Shown: positions 1 to 9,187, numbered from the stretch's first letter. The stretch is DNA of 33,008 nucleotides from Devosia sp. Root436 (GCF_001426345.1 NZ_LMEM01000012.1:210177-243184), one strand, 5' to 3'. Notes: generated from the letters alone by a model not told the origin. Program-made: numbers and translations.

Positions 1-19
1 AAGGGCGTGGCACCAACAA

Positions 20-47
20 AAAGGCCGGGCATTGCGGCCCGGCCTTT
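20..47 (-). terminator. Rho-independent terminator of the DUF4167 gene
   Basis: An 8-bp perfect G/C stem (23-30 with 37-44) has a six-base loop and is extended by A/T pairs. Read on the minus strand it is followed by TTTTTGTT. It sits directly after the stop codon of the DUF4167 gene and closes the minus-strand gene array. Confidence 0.75.
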
Positions 48-51
48 GAAC

Positions 52-786
52 TTATTCGGCGGCGCTGCCGCCCGCGGTGAGGAAGGCCGGCAATTCGCCG
101 ACATCGGGCTGGTCGGCGCCTGCAAGGTCGCCACCATCACCGCCCGCCGGACGGCGGCGGCGCGGACGGCGCTCGCGCGGCTTGCGGGCTTCGCCCTCGG
201 CCTCGACCGGCTGCTCGCCAGCGGCCGCTGTCTCTTCCACGGCGGCCGGCTGGGCCGACTCGGCCGCAACCACCGGCTGCGGGCCTTCGCCTTCGGGACG
301 GAAACGCTCGCGATTGCGCTGGCGGTCGCGGCGGTCGCCACGCTGCTGGCGCTCGCCATCCTGGCGCGGCTGGCCCTGCTCGCGGTTCTGCTCGCCCTCG
401 CCCTGCTCTTCACCCTCGGCCTGCTGCACATATTGCTGCTGCGGCGGCTGGGGCGATGCGAAGCGCGAGTTCATGTCGGGCATGTCATCGTCGAAGTCAT
501 CATCCTGGCCGTCCGGACGCTGGCCGTTCTGGGCCTGCTGGGCGCTGGAGACGATGCGGAAATAATGCTCGGCATGCTGGAGATAATTCTCCGCCATGAC
601 CGAATCGCCGCTCGATTGGGCGTCACGGGCAAGCTGGAGATATTTCTCGGCGACATGGGCGGCGTTGCCGCGCACCTTCACATCCGGGCCGTTGCTCTCG
701 AAATTGCGGGACAACGGATTGACGTGCTTGCGTCCACCGTTCCGGCCACGCTGCCGGTTCTTGTTATTCTGGTTATTGGGTCTCAT
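52..786 (-). CDS. DUF4167 domain-containing protein
   Basis: This 244-residue protein has the conserved DUF4167 region at about residues 23-80 (NPLSRNFESNGPD, then AEKYLQLARDA and AENYLQHAEHYFRI). That region is predicted to be helical and is widespread in Alphaproteobacteria, with no assigned function. The rest is low complexity: a Q/E-rich stretch (about 110-150), an Arg-rich stretch (150-162) and a basic RRPRRRR segment near 207-212, followed by an acidic/Gly tail. The composition suggests a disordered, possibly nucleic-acid-binding tail, which is inference. It is the last gene of the minus-strand run lysC-ptsP-prfA-prmC and is followed by a strong terminator. The ATG at 786 is the only sensible start, since the Asn/Arg-rich N-terminus is typical of the family, but no strong ribosome binding site is visible. 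Confidence 0.85.
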   Translation of the reverse strand: MRPNNQNNKNRQRGRNGGRKHVNPLSRNFESNGPDVKVRGNAAHVAEKYLQLARDAQSSGDSVMAENYLQHAEHYFRIVSSAQQAQNGQRPDGQDDDFDDDMPDMNSRFASPQPPQQQYVQQAEGEEQGEGEQNREQGQPRQDGERQQRGDRRDRQRNRERFRPEGEGPQPVVAAESAQPAAVEETAAAGEQPVEAEGEARKPRERRPRRRRPAGGDGGDLAGADQPDVGELPAFLTAGGSAAE

Positions 787-1024
787 CTGGTCGCTTTATC
801 TAACTCTAGAAAAATAAGCGTCACACTGCTGGCGGACCGGCAAACTGCCTGATCGGGCCAATTCCGGAAGAAAGCTCTCTTGGCTCCTCAAACCGGCTCT
901 ATCTGGCTTCATGAAGACCGAAACCGTCGCACGGCGCTCCGAACCCATCCCGCGTCGTTCCAGCCTATGCCGGAACCGCGCTGCGTATCGCAGCCAATGA
1001 ATTTGTCGGGTGGCTAGTCGCCGT

Positions 1025-1041
1025 GGCGCTCATGAAGCGCC
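1025..1041 (-). terminator. Possible weak terminator hairpin after prmC
   Basis: A six-base perfect stem, GGCGCT/AGCGCC, with a five-base loop lies about 14 bases past the prmC stop on the minus strand. No T-run follows, so it may only be an mRNA 3'-end hairpin. Confidence 0.25.
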
Positions 1042-1054
1042 GTTGACAGCAGGG

Positions 1055-2101
1055 TCAAACTATAACGTTCGCGCCGTCTTTGCCAGCATTAATTGCGCTT
1101 CTCACCACGCATTGCGACGGACTGCCTTGCAAATGGTGCGCGCTGACCACGCGATCAAGCCCGTTGAGATCACGATGGACCGCCACGTCGTCGAACCCGG
1201 CTTCAAGAAACAGGGCGCTGACGCCGGCCCCCTGGTCATGGCCGATCTCCACCATGAGCCAGCCATTCGGCTTGAGCCAGCCGCCGGCCTGGGCGGCGAT
1301 GATGCGGTACGGGGCAAGGCCATCCGGCCCGCCATCGAGGGCCAGGCGCGGGTCGAAATCCCGGACCTCGGGGGCGAGGGTTTCGACCACGGCGGAAGTG
1401 ATATAGGGGGGATTGGAGACGATGAGGTCGAATTTTTCCTCCAAGCCCCACCTCTCCCCTGGGGGGAGAGGTCGACCCCAAGGGTCGGGTGAGGGGTTCA
1501 GACTTGAGGCTTGAGCCGGGAGGCTGAACCCCTCACCCCAACCCTCCCCCCTCAGGGGAGAGGGAGCCAAGGCATCGAACCAACTGCCATGCAGGAGGTC
1601 GAGCCGCCCCGCCACCCCATGCCGTTCCGCATTGGCCCGCGCCGCTTCCAGCGCCTTTGCGCTCAAATCTATCGCCACCGCCGTCGCGTCGGGCTGATTG
1701 GCCAGCGCGGCAATCGGGATGCAGCCGGTGCCGGTGCCGAGATCGAGCAGCCGCCCGCCGGCCGGCAGGGCGCCCAGCGCCATATCCACCAGCAATTCGG
1801 TTTCCGGCCGCGGCTCCAGCGTGGCCGCATTGAGCGTAAAGGCCAGGCCGTAGAATTCGCGCTCGCCGATGATCCGCGCCACCGATTCCCCGGTTATGCG
1901 GCGCTGCAGCAGTTCGGCCACCCGACCCGCCGCTTGGGAATCGACCGGCTCATTTTCACGCGTCGCCAGCTCCAGCATGCCCAGCCCCAGCGCGTGGCCG
2001 GTGAGCAGCTTGGCGTCGAGCGCCGCGCTTTCAAAGCCCAGCCGGCCCAGCACGTCGCGCCAGCCGCGCCAGAGCCCGCCGAGGGTGGGCGCCTGGGTCA
2101 G
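1055..2101 (-). CDS. prmC: Peptide chain release factor N5-glutamine methyltransferase PrmC, with an in-frame repeat insertion
   Basis: PrmC (HemK) methylates the GGQ glutamine of release factors using S-adenosylmethionine. The SAM-binding loop [13 protein letters not shown] is at about residues 119-131 and the catalytic NPPY is at about 230-233 (348 aa from the start used here). Residues about 180-221 are extra: a Pro/Gly/Arg-rich segment ([11 protein letters not shown] ... PLPPGERWG) between the WFDALA block and [10 protein letters not shown], where other PrmC proteins continue directly. The DNA of this segment is a palindromic repeat found elsewhere in the window. The start is unusual. The first conventional start (GTG at 2053) would cut off most of the first helix. 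The preceding codons encode family-like sequence ([10 protein letters not shown]) back to a CTG at 2101 that overlaps the prfA stop and has GGAG 8 bases upstream. Identity is certain, the start is probable, and the activity of the enlarged protein is unknown. Confidence 0.88.
   Translation of the reverse strand: MTQAPTLGGLWRGWRDVLGRLGFESAALDAKLLTGHALGLGMLELATRENEPVDSQAAGRVAELLQRRITGESVARIIGEREFYGLAFTLNAATLEPRPETELLVDMALGALPAGGRLLDLGTGTGCIPIAALANQPDATAVAIDLSAKALEAARANAERHGVAGRLDLLHGSWFDALAPSPLRGEGWGEGFSLPAQASSLNPSPDPWGRPLPPGERWGLEEKFDLIVSNPPYITSAVVETLAPEVRDFDPRLALDGGPDGLAPYRIIAAQAGGWLKPNGWLMVEIGHDQGAGVSALFLEAGFDDVAVHRDLNGLDRVVSAHHLQGSPSQCVVRSAINAGKDGANVIV
1439..1564. repeat. Palindromic repeat copy A, in frame inside prmC
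   Basis: This is about 126 bp, exactly 42 codons. Terminal CTCTCCCC...GGGGAGAG-type hairpins flank 13-bp perfect inner arms (GTGAGGGGTTCAG at 1489-1501 and its complement at 1524-1536). The arms, the TCGACC junction and the length match the intergenic copy at 23648-23773, so this is the same family placed inside a gene. The boundaries are set by where PrmC homology is interrupted and are good to a few bases. Confidence 0.85.
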
Positions 2102-3174
2102 TTGGCCGTCTCCATCGCGGCGAGCTGTTCGGCCTGGCTGGTGGTGATCAGCGCCTCGATCAGTTCGTCCAGCGCCTCGCCGGCAATAACCTTGTCCAGC
2201 TTGTAGAGCGTCAGGTTGATCCGATGATCGGTCACCCGCCCCTGCGGGAAATTGTAGGTGCGGATGCGCTCGGACCGATCACCCGAACCCACCTGCCCCT
2301 TGCGCTCGGCCGAACGGGCAGAATCGCGCTCCTCGCGCTGCATTTCATAGAGCCGCGAGCGCAGCACCACCATCGCCTGCGCCCGGTTCTGGTGCTGGCT
2401 CTTCATCGCCGAGGTGACGACGATACCCGAGGGAATATGGGTGATACGCACGGCCGAGTCGGTGGTGTTGACGTGCTGCCCGCCGGCGCCCGAGGCGCGC
2501 ATCGTATCGATGCGGATATCCTCGTTGCGGATTTCGATGTCGATATCTTCCACCTCGGGCAGCACCGCCACCGTCGCCGCCGACGTATGGATGCGGCCCG
2601 AACCTTCGGTTGCCGGCACGCGCTGCACGCGGTGCACGCCGCTCTCGAATTTCATGCGGGCATAGACGCCCTTGCCGCTCACATTGGCGATGATTTCTTT
2701 GAAGCCCCCCATTTCGCCGGGGCTTTCCTCCATCACCGTCACCTTCCAGCCGCGGCCGGAGGCATAGCGCTCATACATGCGGAACAGGTCGCCGGCGAAC
2801 AAAGCGGCCTCATCGCCGCCAGTGCCACCGCGAATTTCGAGGATGATCGATTTCTCGTCGGCCTCGTCCCTGGGCAGCAGCAGGATGCGCACCGCCTGGA
2901 ACAGTGCCTCGATTTTCTTATCCAGCTCGGCGATCTCGGCCTCGGCCATTTCGGCCATGTCCTTGTCGCCGCTTTTGAGCAATTCCGCGGCTTCCGCGCG
3001 GTCGCTCAGCGCCTTGTTATAGGCGCGGATTTCTCCGACGATCGGCGCCAGCTCGGCATGTTCCTTGGAAAATTTGACGAACTCGTCCGGCCCCGCCCCA
3101 CCCGAAAGCGCCGCTTCGACATACTGGAACCGCGTCTCGAGCGCGTCGAGCTTGTCCTGGGGAAGAGATGCCAT
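2098..3174 (-). CDS. prfA: Peptide chain release factor 1
   Basis: RF1 recognises UAA and UAG in the ribosomal A site and triggers hydrolysis of peptidyl-tRNA. The 358-residue protein has the usual RF1 length. The codon-recognition tripeptide Pro-Ala-Thr is visible at residues 187-189 (RVPATEG), and this PxT motif separates RF1 from RF2. The catalytic GGQ is at 231-233 in SGAGGQHVN, and Gln233 is the expected target of the neighbouring PrmC. The stop codon overlaps the proposed CTG start of prmC, so the enzyme and its substrate appear translationally coupled. It lies 55 bases downstream of ptsP on the same strand, probably in one transcript. Confidence 0.98.
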   Translation of the reverse strand: MASLPQDKLDALETRFQYVEAALSGGAGPDEFVKFSKEHAELAPIVGEIRAYNKALSDRAEAAELLKSGDKDMAEMAEAEIAELDKKIEALFQAVRILLLPRDEADEKSIILEIRGGTGGDEAALFAGDLFRMYERYASGRGWKVTVMEESPGEMGGFKEIIANVSGKGVYARMKFESGVHRVQRVPATEGSGRIHTSAATVAVLPEVEDIDIEIRNEDIRIDTMRASGAGGQHVNTTDSAVRITHIPSGIVVTSAMKSQHQNRAQAMVVLRSRLYEMQREERDSARSAERKGQVGSGDRSERIRTYNFPQGRVTDHRINLTLYKLDKVIAGEALDELIEALITTSQAEQLAAMETAN

Positions 3175-3229
3175 GGTCGTTAATCCTGTGCGGGCGAAGC
3201 ACCGCGTGTAGAAGGCTCGCGGCCCGGCG

Positions 3230-5497
3230 TCAAACCGGCAGGTTCTGCTTTTCGATCCATTCCTGCAGCAAGGCCCTTATCGTCACTCCATGGGCGCCAT
3301 CGCTCAGCGCGGCGCCGACCGAAAGCTGGATCGGCTTGAGATCGAGGTTCAGCACCAGTTCCTTGATTGGCCCGATGGAGGCCGGGCCCATGGAAAGCCG
3401 CGTCATGCCCACCGCCATGAGAGCGAGCGCCTCAAGAGGTTTCCCGGCCAGCTCGCCGCACATGGTGATGGGGATATTGTAGCGCCGCGCAGCGTCGACC
3501 ACCATGCGGATGGCCCGCAAGCGGGGCATGCCGATGGGGTCGTAATTCTTGGCCACGCGCGGATTGGCCCGGTCGGAGGCCGTCAGGAACTGCACCAGGT
3601 CGTTGGAACCGATGGAGACGAAATCGGCCTCGGGCAGCAACTGGTCGAGCTCGAACAGCAGCGAGGGCACTTCCACCATCACGCCCAGCTCCAGCCGGCT
3701 CGGCAGGGGCTTGCCCTGGCGCCGCAGCCGCTCGACTTCCTTCTGCACCACCAGCTTGGTCTGGGTGAATTCAAAAGTCTCGGTGACCATCGGCACCAGG
3801 ATCTTGAGCGGGCGCCCGTTGGCCGCCAGCAGCAATGCGCGGATCTGCGTGCGCAACAGCCCCGGCCGCTCCAGCCCCAGCCGGATCGAGCGGAACCCCA
3901 TGGCCGGGTTTTCCTCGGTCATCGAGCGCTGATAGGGCAGCACCTTGTCGCCGCCGATATCGAGCAGGCGGAACACCACCGGCCGCTCCCCGGCAATCGC
4001 CATGGCTTCGGCATAAAGCTCCTGCTGCTCATGCAGCCGGGGGAGCTTGGAGGCGATCATGAACTGCAATTCGGTGCGGAACAGCCCGACCCCGGCCGCC
4101 CCGGTATCGTCGAGCATCGGCAGATCGGCCACGAGCCCCGAATTGTGCAGCAGCGTGACGCTGACGCCGTCCCTGGTCACCGATGGCTTGTCCTTGAGCG
4201 CCGCGTAATGTGCCCGCCTCTTGGCGGTGACGCGCACCTTGTCGACATAGGCCTGCTCGATATCGGGCGTGGGCCGCAGATGCACCAGCCCGCCCGGACC
4301 ATCGAGAATGATGTCGTCGCCGGTTTCGCACATCGAGACGATCGACTGCGCCTGCCCCACCGCGACCATGCCGAGCGAGCGCGCCACGATCGCAACATGC
4401 GCCGTGGTGCCGCCTTCTTCGAGCACGATGCCGCGCAGCTTCTTGCGGTCATATTCCAGCAGTTCCGCCGGCCCCATATTGCGGGCCACCAGAATGGCAT
4501 TGTCGGGCAGTTCCTTGCGCCCCAGCGTAAGCCCGTCGCCGGTCAGCACCCGCAGCAGCCGGTTGGCCAGATCGTCGAGGTCATGCAGCCGGTCGCGGAT
4601 ATAGGGGTCGGTCTGGCGCAGCATGCGCGCGCGCGTGTCGTTCTGCACCCGCTCCACCGCCGCTTCGGCCGAAAGACCATTGTCGATGGCCTCGGTCAGC
4701 CGGTGCACCCAGCCCCGATCATTGGCGAACATGCGGTAGGTTTCGAGGATTTCGCGATGATCGGTCCCGCCGGCCATGTCGCCATGGTCGAGCATGGCGT
4801 CGATGGAAACGCGCATCCGCGCCAGCGCCGATTCGAGCCGCACCTTTTCGGCCTCGGTATCCTCGGCGATGAAGTTTGACACCACGACGCGCGGGTCGTG
4901 CAGCACCACCGTTCCCAGCGCGATTCCGTCGGTAAAGCTGACGCCGGTGAACATGCGGGGACGCCTGAGATCGATATCGGAGCCCGGCTTGATCAGATTG
5001 TCGAAGTCCGAGGTGGCGATCATCTCGGCCAGGATTGTGGCCGTAGTCAGCATCGCCTCGGTTTCGTCCTCGCCATAGTGGCGGCGTTCGGCATTCTGCA
5101 CCACGAGCACGCCCAGCGTCTGGCCGGCCCGCAGCACAGGTACGCCAAGGAAGGCGTTGTAGCGCTCCTCGCCGGTTTCCGGACGATAGGCAAAGCCGGG
5201 ATGGCTGGGGGCGTCATCGAGGCTCAGCGGTTCCGCTTCCGCCGCAATGAGGCCGACCAGGCCTTCGCCGAGCCGCAGCGTGGTCATGTGAACCGATTCG
5301 GCAGCGAGGCCCTTGGAGGCGAACAGCTCCAGTGCCCCGTCATCGCGCAGCACATAGAACGAGCAGACATCGGCGCGCATATTGTCGGCGATGAGCCCGA
5401 CAATCTTGTCGAGTCGCGCCTGCGAAGCCAGCGGCTCCGCCATCGTCTCACGCAATTGCCGCAGCAGCACTCTCGGGCCGCCGATGGTCGTGACCAT
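3230..5497 (-). CDS. ptsP: Phosphoenolpyruvate-protein phosphotransferase, EI-Ntr type
   Basis: This is Enzyme I of the nitrogen-related phosphotransferase system. It takes phosphate from PEP and passes it to NPr and then EIIA-Ntr, a regulatory relay rather than a sugar importer. The 755 residues show an N-terminal GAF domain (about 20-165, the sensor domain that separates PtsP from PtsI), the EI N-terminal and His-phosphorylation region (GGTTAH, with active His at 367), and a PEP-binding TIM barrel ([24 protein letters not shown], and a Cys in TMCGELAGK). The start [17 protein letters not shown] fits the family N-terminus. An AAGGGG lies only about two bases before the ATG, so the binding-site spacing is poor. 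It lies between lysC and prfA on the same strand. The NPr and EIIA-Ntr genes are not in this window. Confidence 0.96.
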   Translation of the reverse strand: MVTTIGGPRVLLRQLRETMAEPLASQARLDKIVGLIADNMRADVCSFYVLRDDGALELFASKGLAAESVHMTTLRLGEGLVGLIAAEAEPLSLDDAPSHPGFAYRPETGEERYNAFLGVPVLRAGQTLGVLVVQNAERRHYGEDETEAMLTTATILAEMIATSDFDNLIKPGSDIDLRRPRMFTGVSFTDGIALGTVVLHDPRVVVSNFIAEDTEAEKVRLESALARMRVSIDAMLDHGDMAGGTDHREILETYRMFANDRGWVHRLTEAIDNGLSAEAAVERVQNDTRARMLRQTDPYIRDRLHDLDDLANRLLRVLTGDGLTLGRKELPDNAILVARNMGPAELLEYDRKKLRGIVLEEGGTTAHVAIVARSLGMVAVGQAQSIVSMCETGDDIILDGPGGLVHLRPTPDIEQAYVDKVRVTAKRRAHYAALKDKPSVTRDGVSVTLLHNSGLVADLPMLDDTGAAGVGLFRTELQFMIASKLPRLHEQQELYAEAMAIAGERPVVFRLLDIGGDKVLPYQRSMTEENPAMGFRSIRLGLERPGLLRTQIRALLLAANGRPLKILVPMVTETFEFTQTKLVVQKEVERLRRQGKPLPSRLELGVMVEVPSLLFELDQLLPEADFVSIGSNDLVQFLTASDRANPRVAKNYDPIGMPRLRAIRMVVDAARRYNIPITMCGELAGKPLEALALMAVGMTRLSMGPASIGPIKELVLNLDLKPIQLSVGAALSDGAHGVTIRALLQEWIEKQNLPV

Positions 5498-5563
5498 TAC
5501 CCCTTAGACGGCCGCCACACCGCCCCCCTGCTTTGAGGAGCGACCAGGACCGTTCGAGCGGTC

Positions 5564-6829
5564 CTATTCGTCCTTCTTGTCCAACCCGTAATAAGTATGG
5601 AGCGCGCGAACCGCAAGCTCAGCATATTGCTCATCGATCAACACCGAGGTCTTGATTTCCGAGGTGGTGATCAGCTGGATATTGATGCCCTTGTCGGCCA
5701 GCGCCTTGAACATCGAACTCGCAACGCCCGCATGGCTGCGCATGCCCACGCCCACGACCGAGACCTTTGCCCCGCCCTTGGAGCCGGACAGCCGGGCATA
5801 TTCGATACGGTCCCCGGCATTCTGCAGCGTCTTGACCGCCTTGTCATATTCGCTGTCGGGCACCGTGAAGGTGATGTCGGTGGTGGCGCCGTCGTCGGCG
5901 ATGTTCTGCACGATCATGTCGACGATAATGCCCTGGTCGGCCAAAGTGCCGAAAATGGCGGCTGCCACGCCCGGATTGTCCTTGACGTCGCGCAGGGTGA
6001 TCTTGGCTTCCGCCTTGGCGAGCGTCACGCCCGAAACGATCTGCTTTTCCATGATCTCATCCTCATCGCAAACAAGCGTACCGGGAACGCCCGGCGTCCC
6101 ATCGGGCGCCAGCTGGGGCGCATCGGGGTCATCGAAGCTCGACCGCACCAGCAGCGGCACCTTATAGGCCATGGCCATCTCGACCGACCGGATCATCAGC
6201 ACCTTGGCGCCCAGCGAAGCCATTTCCAGCATTTCCTCGAAGGAAATCTTGGTCAGCCTTTGCGCCTTGGACACGATGCGTGGATCGGTGGTGTAGACGC
6301 CGTCGACATCGGTATAGATATCGCAGCGATCGGCCTTGACCGCCGCCGCCACCGCCACCGCCGAGGTATCGGAGCCGCCGCGGCCCAGCGTGGTCACCCT
6401 GCCATGCGGGGAAATGCCCTGGAAACCGGTGATCACAGGCACCCAGCCATCCTTCATCCGCTTGTCGAGTTCGGTCGGGTCGATCTCGGTAATGCGGGCC
6501 GCGCCATGCGCGTCGTCGGTATGGATCGGCACCTGCCAGCCGGCAAAGGACCGCGACTGGATGCCCATCTCCGATAGCACGATGGCCATCAGCCCCGCCG
6601 TCACCTGCTCGCCCGAGGCGACCACGGCGTCATATTCGCGCGCATCATGCAGGGGGCTGGCCTCGTTGACCCAGCCGACCAGTTCATTGGTCTTGCCACT
6701 CATGGCCGAAACGACCACGGCCACTTCATTGCCGGCCTCGACCTCGCGCTTCACATGGCGCGCGGCCTGGCGGATGCGCTCGACACTGGCAACCGAAGTG
6801 CCACCGAACTTGACGACGATGCGGGCCAA
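5564..6829 (-). CDS. lysC: Aspartate kinase
   Basis: This enzyme phosphorylates L-aspartate with ATP, the first step towards lysine, threonine and methionine. The kinase domain begins with KFGGTSV at residues 7-13 and includes GFQGIS and GRGGSDTSA. Two C-terminal ACT domains follow (around ITLRDVKDNPGVAA and SVVGVGMRSHAGVA), the usual site of feedback inhibition by lysine and threonine. The reading frame is open upstream to an ATG at 6892. I chose the TTG at 6829 because it yields the family N-terminus MARIVVKFGG (421 aa) and has GGGGA just upstream. The extra 21 residues have no family counterpart. It is divergent from ubiG and heads the minus-strand array. Confidence 0.95.
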   Translation of the reverse strand: MARIVVKFGGTSVASVERIRQAARHVKREVEAGNEVAVVVSAMSGKTNELVGWVNEASPLHDAREYDAVVASGEQVTAGLMAIVLSEMGIQSRSFAGWQVPIHTDDAHGAARITEIDPTELDKRMKDGWVPVITGFQGISPHGRVTTLGRGGSDTSAVAVAAAVKADRCDIYTDVDGVYTTDPRIVSKAQRLTKISFEEMLEMASLGAKVLMIRSVEMAMAYKVPLLVRSSFDDPDAPQLAPDGTPGVPGTLVCDEDEIMEKQIVSGVTLAKAEAKITLRDVKDNPGVAAAIFGTLADQGIIVDMIVQNIADDGATTDITFTVPDSEYDKAVKTLQNAGDRIEYARLSGSKGGAKVSVVGVGMRSHAGVASSMFKALADKGINIQLITTSEIKTSVLIDEQYAELAVRALHTYYGLDKKDE

Positions 6830-6989
6830 TTGCTTCCCCGGAACCCCGCCGAACCCGGCGGTACGCTGCTTGTTGCGCGGGACATGCCACAAAGGGGCAA
6901 GGCAATCAAGCCGATCAAGCCTGCGACGCCCGCGCGCCTTGCCTCCGCCACGCCCGCGCGCTCATATGCGCCAACACGGGAGCCACGCC

Positions 6990-7730
6990 ATGACCGCCAC
7001 CACCATCAACAATGCCGAGATCGCCAAATTCACCGCGATGGCCGAGGAGTGGTGGAACCCCAAGGGCAAGTTCAAGCCGCTGCACAAGTTCAATCCGGTG
7101 CGGCTCGGTTATATCCGCGAGCATCTGCTGGCCCATTTCGGCCGCGACGGCACCGCTATGCGCCCCTTCGAGGGGCTTGATATTCTCGATGTCGGGTGTG
7201 GCGGGGGCCTGCTCTGCGAGCCGCTGGCCCGGCTGGGCGCTACGGTGACCGGCATCGACGCGGCCGAGCGCAATATCGCCATCGCCAGGCTGCATGCTGA
7301 AAAATCGGGGCTTGCCATCGACTACCGCGCCACCACCAGCGAGGCGCTTGCCGCAGCCGGCGAGCGCTATGATATGGTGCTGAATATGGAAGTGGTGGAG
7401 CATGTCGACAATGTACCGCTCTACATGAAGAGCTGCGCCGACCTGGTGAAGCCGGGCGGGCTGACACTCACCGCCACGCTCAACCGAACATTGCGCGCCC
7501 GTGCCTTCGCCGTCTTTGCCGCCGAGCGGGTGTTGCGCTGGTTGCCCAAGGGCACGCATGACTGGAACAGGTTTCTCACGCCCCACGAGATCAAGACCCT
7601 TCTCACCCGCAACGGGCTCAAGGTCATCGGCGAGACCGGCGTGGTGTTCCACCCGCTGGCCGACGAATGGCGCCGCTCGCGTGACATGGGGATCAACTAT
7701 ATGGTGATGGCCGAACGGCCTGCCGCCTGA
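6990..7730 (+). CDS. ubiG: Bifunctional ubiquinone O-methyltransferase UbiG
   Basis: UbiG carries out both O-methylation steps of ubiquinone synthesis (2-polyprenyl-6-hydroxyphenol and 3-demethylubiquinol) with SAM, at the inner membrane. The 246-residue protein has the family N-terminus (FTAMAEEWWNPKGKFKPLH), SAM motif I LDVGCGGG at 66-73, an acidic TGIDAAE strand, and NMEVVEHVDN. A long open frame upstream (from 6336) is antisense to lysC and spurious. The ATG at 6990 has GGGAG about eight bases upstream and gives the normal length. It is divergent from lysC with about 160 bases between the starts. Confidence 0.97.
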   Translation: MTATTINNAEIAKFTAMAEEWWNPKGKFKPLHKFNPVRLGYIREHLLAHFGRDGTAMRPFEGLDILDVGCGGGLLCEPLARLGATVTGIDAAERNIAIARLHAEKSGLAIDYRATTSEALAAAGERYDMVLNMEVVEHVDNVPLYMKSCADLVKPGGLTLTATLNRTLRARAFAVFAAERVLRWLPKGTHDWNRFLTPHEIKTLLTRNGLKVIGETGVVFHPLADEWRRSRDMGINYMVMAERPAA

Positions 7731-7732
7731 CC

Positions 7733-7787
7733 GGCGATATACGCAAAAACTTCCGCTGCAGGCGGCGGTATACGCAGAGACTTCCGC
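7733..7787. repeat. Pair of imperfect 24-bp direct repeats
   Basis: Two copies, 7733-7756 and 7764-7787, match at 21 of 24 positions and share the core TATACGCA and ACTTCCGC. Their starts are 31 bp apart, close to three helical turns. They lie between the ubiG stop and a small orphan gene starting at 7842. They could be paired operator sites for that gene or a short local duplication. Confidence 0.6.
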
Positions 7788-7841
7788 CCTCTCGCCGATC
7801 GTGTCTGGCACGCTTCCCTCCCATGAACGCGGAGGAGTGCC

Positions 7842-8066
7842 ATGACCGTTGCCGTTGACGCGACTGCCCCCAATCCATCAACCATCCTGTTCCGCCGGCC
7901 GGCGCTGATGTGGTGGCCGATCGCTTTCACCCCCGAACCACGCCTGCCACCGGGCCTCTCGCGGGAGCAGCTGCAGGATGCCGGCATTCCCCTCGAACGC
8001 GCCGGCTTCGGACGCAGTGCCGATGTCTCAGGGCTGGCGATCACCATTCTGGAGTCCCAGCGCTGA
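7842..8066 (+). CDS. Small hypothetical protein
   Basis: This 74-residue protein is of unrecognised family. GGAGGAG lies about six bases before the ATG, one of the best ribosome binding sites in the window, so translation is likely. The sequence has no signal peptide or clear membrane segment. The C-terminal half (LSREQLQDAGIPLERAGFG) loosely recalls the end of small DUF1127-type proteins (LSD..L.DIG..R), but the similarity is too weak to assign. A pair of direct repeats lies about 55 bases upstream and may be its control region. The unknown gene at 8130 follows on the same strand, so the two might be co-transcribed. Confidence 0.6.
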   Translation: MTVAVDATAPNPSTILFRRPALMWWPIAFTPEPRLPPGLSREQLQDAGIPLERAGFGRSADVSGLAITILESQR

Positions 8067-8129
8067 CGGCGCGCCGCCCGATCGGGCCGCAAATCTTGCC
8101 GCCTTGCCGATGACCGGCTAGGTTGCGGC

Positions 8130-9101
8130 ATGGAGGAGACAGCTGCCCCCACTCTATCGGCGCCGCGCCCGACAGAGGGCGAGCCTTTTCCGCACGTCCC
8201 TCCGGCCCTTTCGGTGGCAGAGGTGCGAGCGCATCCGAACTTTGCTGCCACCAGACGCCGCTTTCTGCTCGCCTTTGCCACCGACCCGCAGGTCCAGGGC
8301 AGCAACCCGGCCATGCGGCTGCTGAGCGATCCCGGCCGCATCGCCCTTTTCAGCATGATTGTGAGCCTCTACTTCCAATACGATCCCGATGAGCGCGCCA
8401 CCTGGCCGACAATCGGCCTCGTCCGCGACGTTTTCCTGCCTCTCGGCCTCTCCAGCGCGCGCCGGCTCGACGCCATCCTGGCGCGGCTGCAAAGCATAGG
8501 GCTGCTCAGCCTGGTCGATTCGCCCGCCGATCGCCGGCTGCGGCTGGTGCTGCCCACCGAGCATATGCTGGACCTCGATCTGGACCTGCTGGCGCGGCAG
8601 TTCTCCTGCCTCGACAGCTTCCTGCCCGGCACCGATATCGGCGGCCCGCTCCGGGCCGGCGACCGGCGCTACCAGCGCGCCCTGCGCCATGTTGCCAGCC
8701 GGACACGCTCGCTGGCCCGGCAACCCCTGGAACTGGCGGGCCGGCTGCGGCCGATACTGGCGCGGCAGGATGGTTTCAAGCTGCTGGCGCCCTATCTGGT
8801 CGCCGCCCATGATGGCGATCCCGCGAGCGTCAGCCTGTCCTTCGACGCCCTGGGCCTGCGCAGCCGCACTTCCCGAACCCATATCCGCAATCTGTTCAAC
8901 GAGCTGGCCGAACTGGGCCTGGCCCGCCAGCATCGGCCCGGCGGTCATCAGGTGGAACTGCTGCCCGAACTGCTCGACCTGGCGGACAATTTCGTTGCCT
9001 CCGCCATCGCCAATTACGCTCGCGGCTGGGCCATTGCCTGCTGGCTGGTGCAGACCGACCCGCGATATGCGCAATATTTTCCGCCAACCGCGACGCGCTA
9101 A
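8130..9101 (+). CDS. Unknown protein with two winged-helix-like segments
   Basis: This is a 323-residue protein of unrecognised family. Two regions look like winged helix-turn-helix modules. One is about 90-143, with a helix at GLSSARRLDAILARLQSIGLL and a DSPADRRLRL wing. The other is about 230-280, with a helix at LRSRTSRTHIRNLFNELAELG and a RPGGHQVELL wing. The N-terminal 30 residues are Pro-rich. No membrane segment or enzyme motif is visible. A sequence-specific DNA-binding role is plausible but inferred only from the helix-loop-helix-wing pattern. The ATG at 8130 lacks a strong ribosome binding site, so the start is uncertain. Codon use resembles its neighbours, and a strong terminator at 9161 ends the transcript. 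Confidence 0.75.
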   Translation: MEETAAPTLSAPRPTEGEPFPHVPPALSVAEVRAHPNFAATRRRFLLAFATDPQVQGSNPAMRLLSDPGRIALFSMIVSLYFQYDPDERATWPTIGLVRDVFLPLGLSSARRLDAILARLQSIGLLSLVDSPADRRLRLVLPTEHMLDLDLDLLARQFSCLDSFLPGTDIGGPLRAGDRRYQRALRHVASRTRSLARQPLELAGRLRPILARQDGFKLLAPYLVAAHDGDPASVSLSFDALGLRSRTSRTHIRNLFNELAELGLARQHRPGGHQVELLPELLDLADNFVASAIANYARGWAIACWLVQTDPRYAQYFPPTATR

Positions 9102-9160
9102 CTGCTTAGTTCGGTTGCGCCCGGCGCTTTCGCGGGCCCTGGCGTATTCCTACCCTACTG

Positions 9161-9187
9161 GGCCTGGCAGCTTGCCAGGCCTTTTTT
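9161..9187 (+). terminator. Strong Rho-independent terminator
   Basis: A perfect 9-bp stem (GGCCTGGCA at 9161-9169 with TGCCAGGCC at 9173-9181), a three-base loop and six Ts directly after. It ends the transcript of the gene at 8130 and separates it from the exported protein gene at 9269. Confidence 0.9.
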
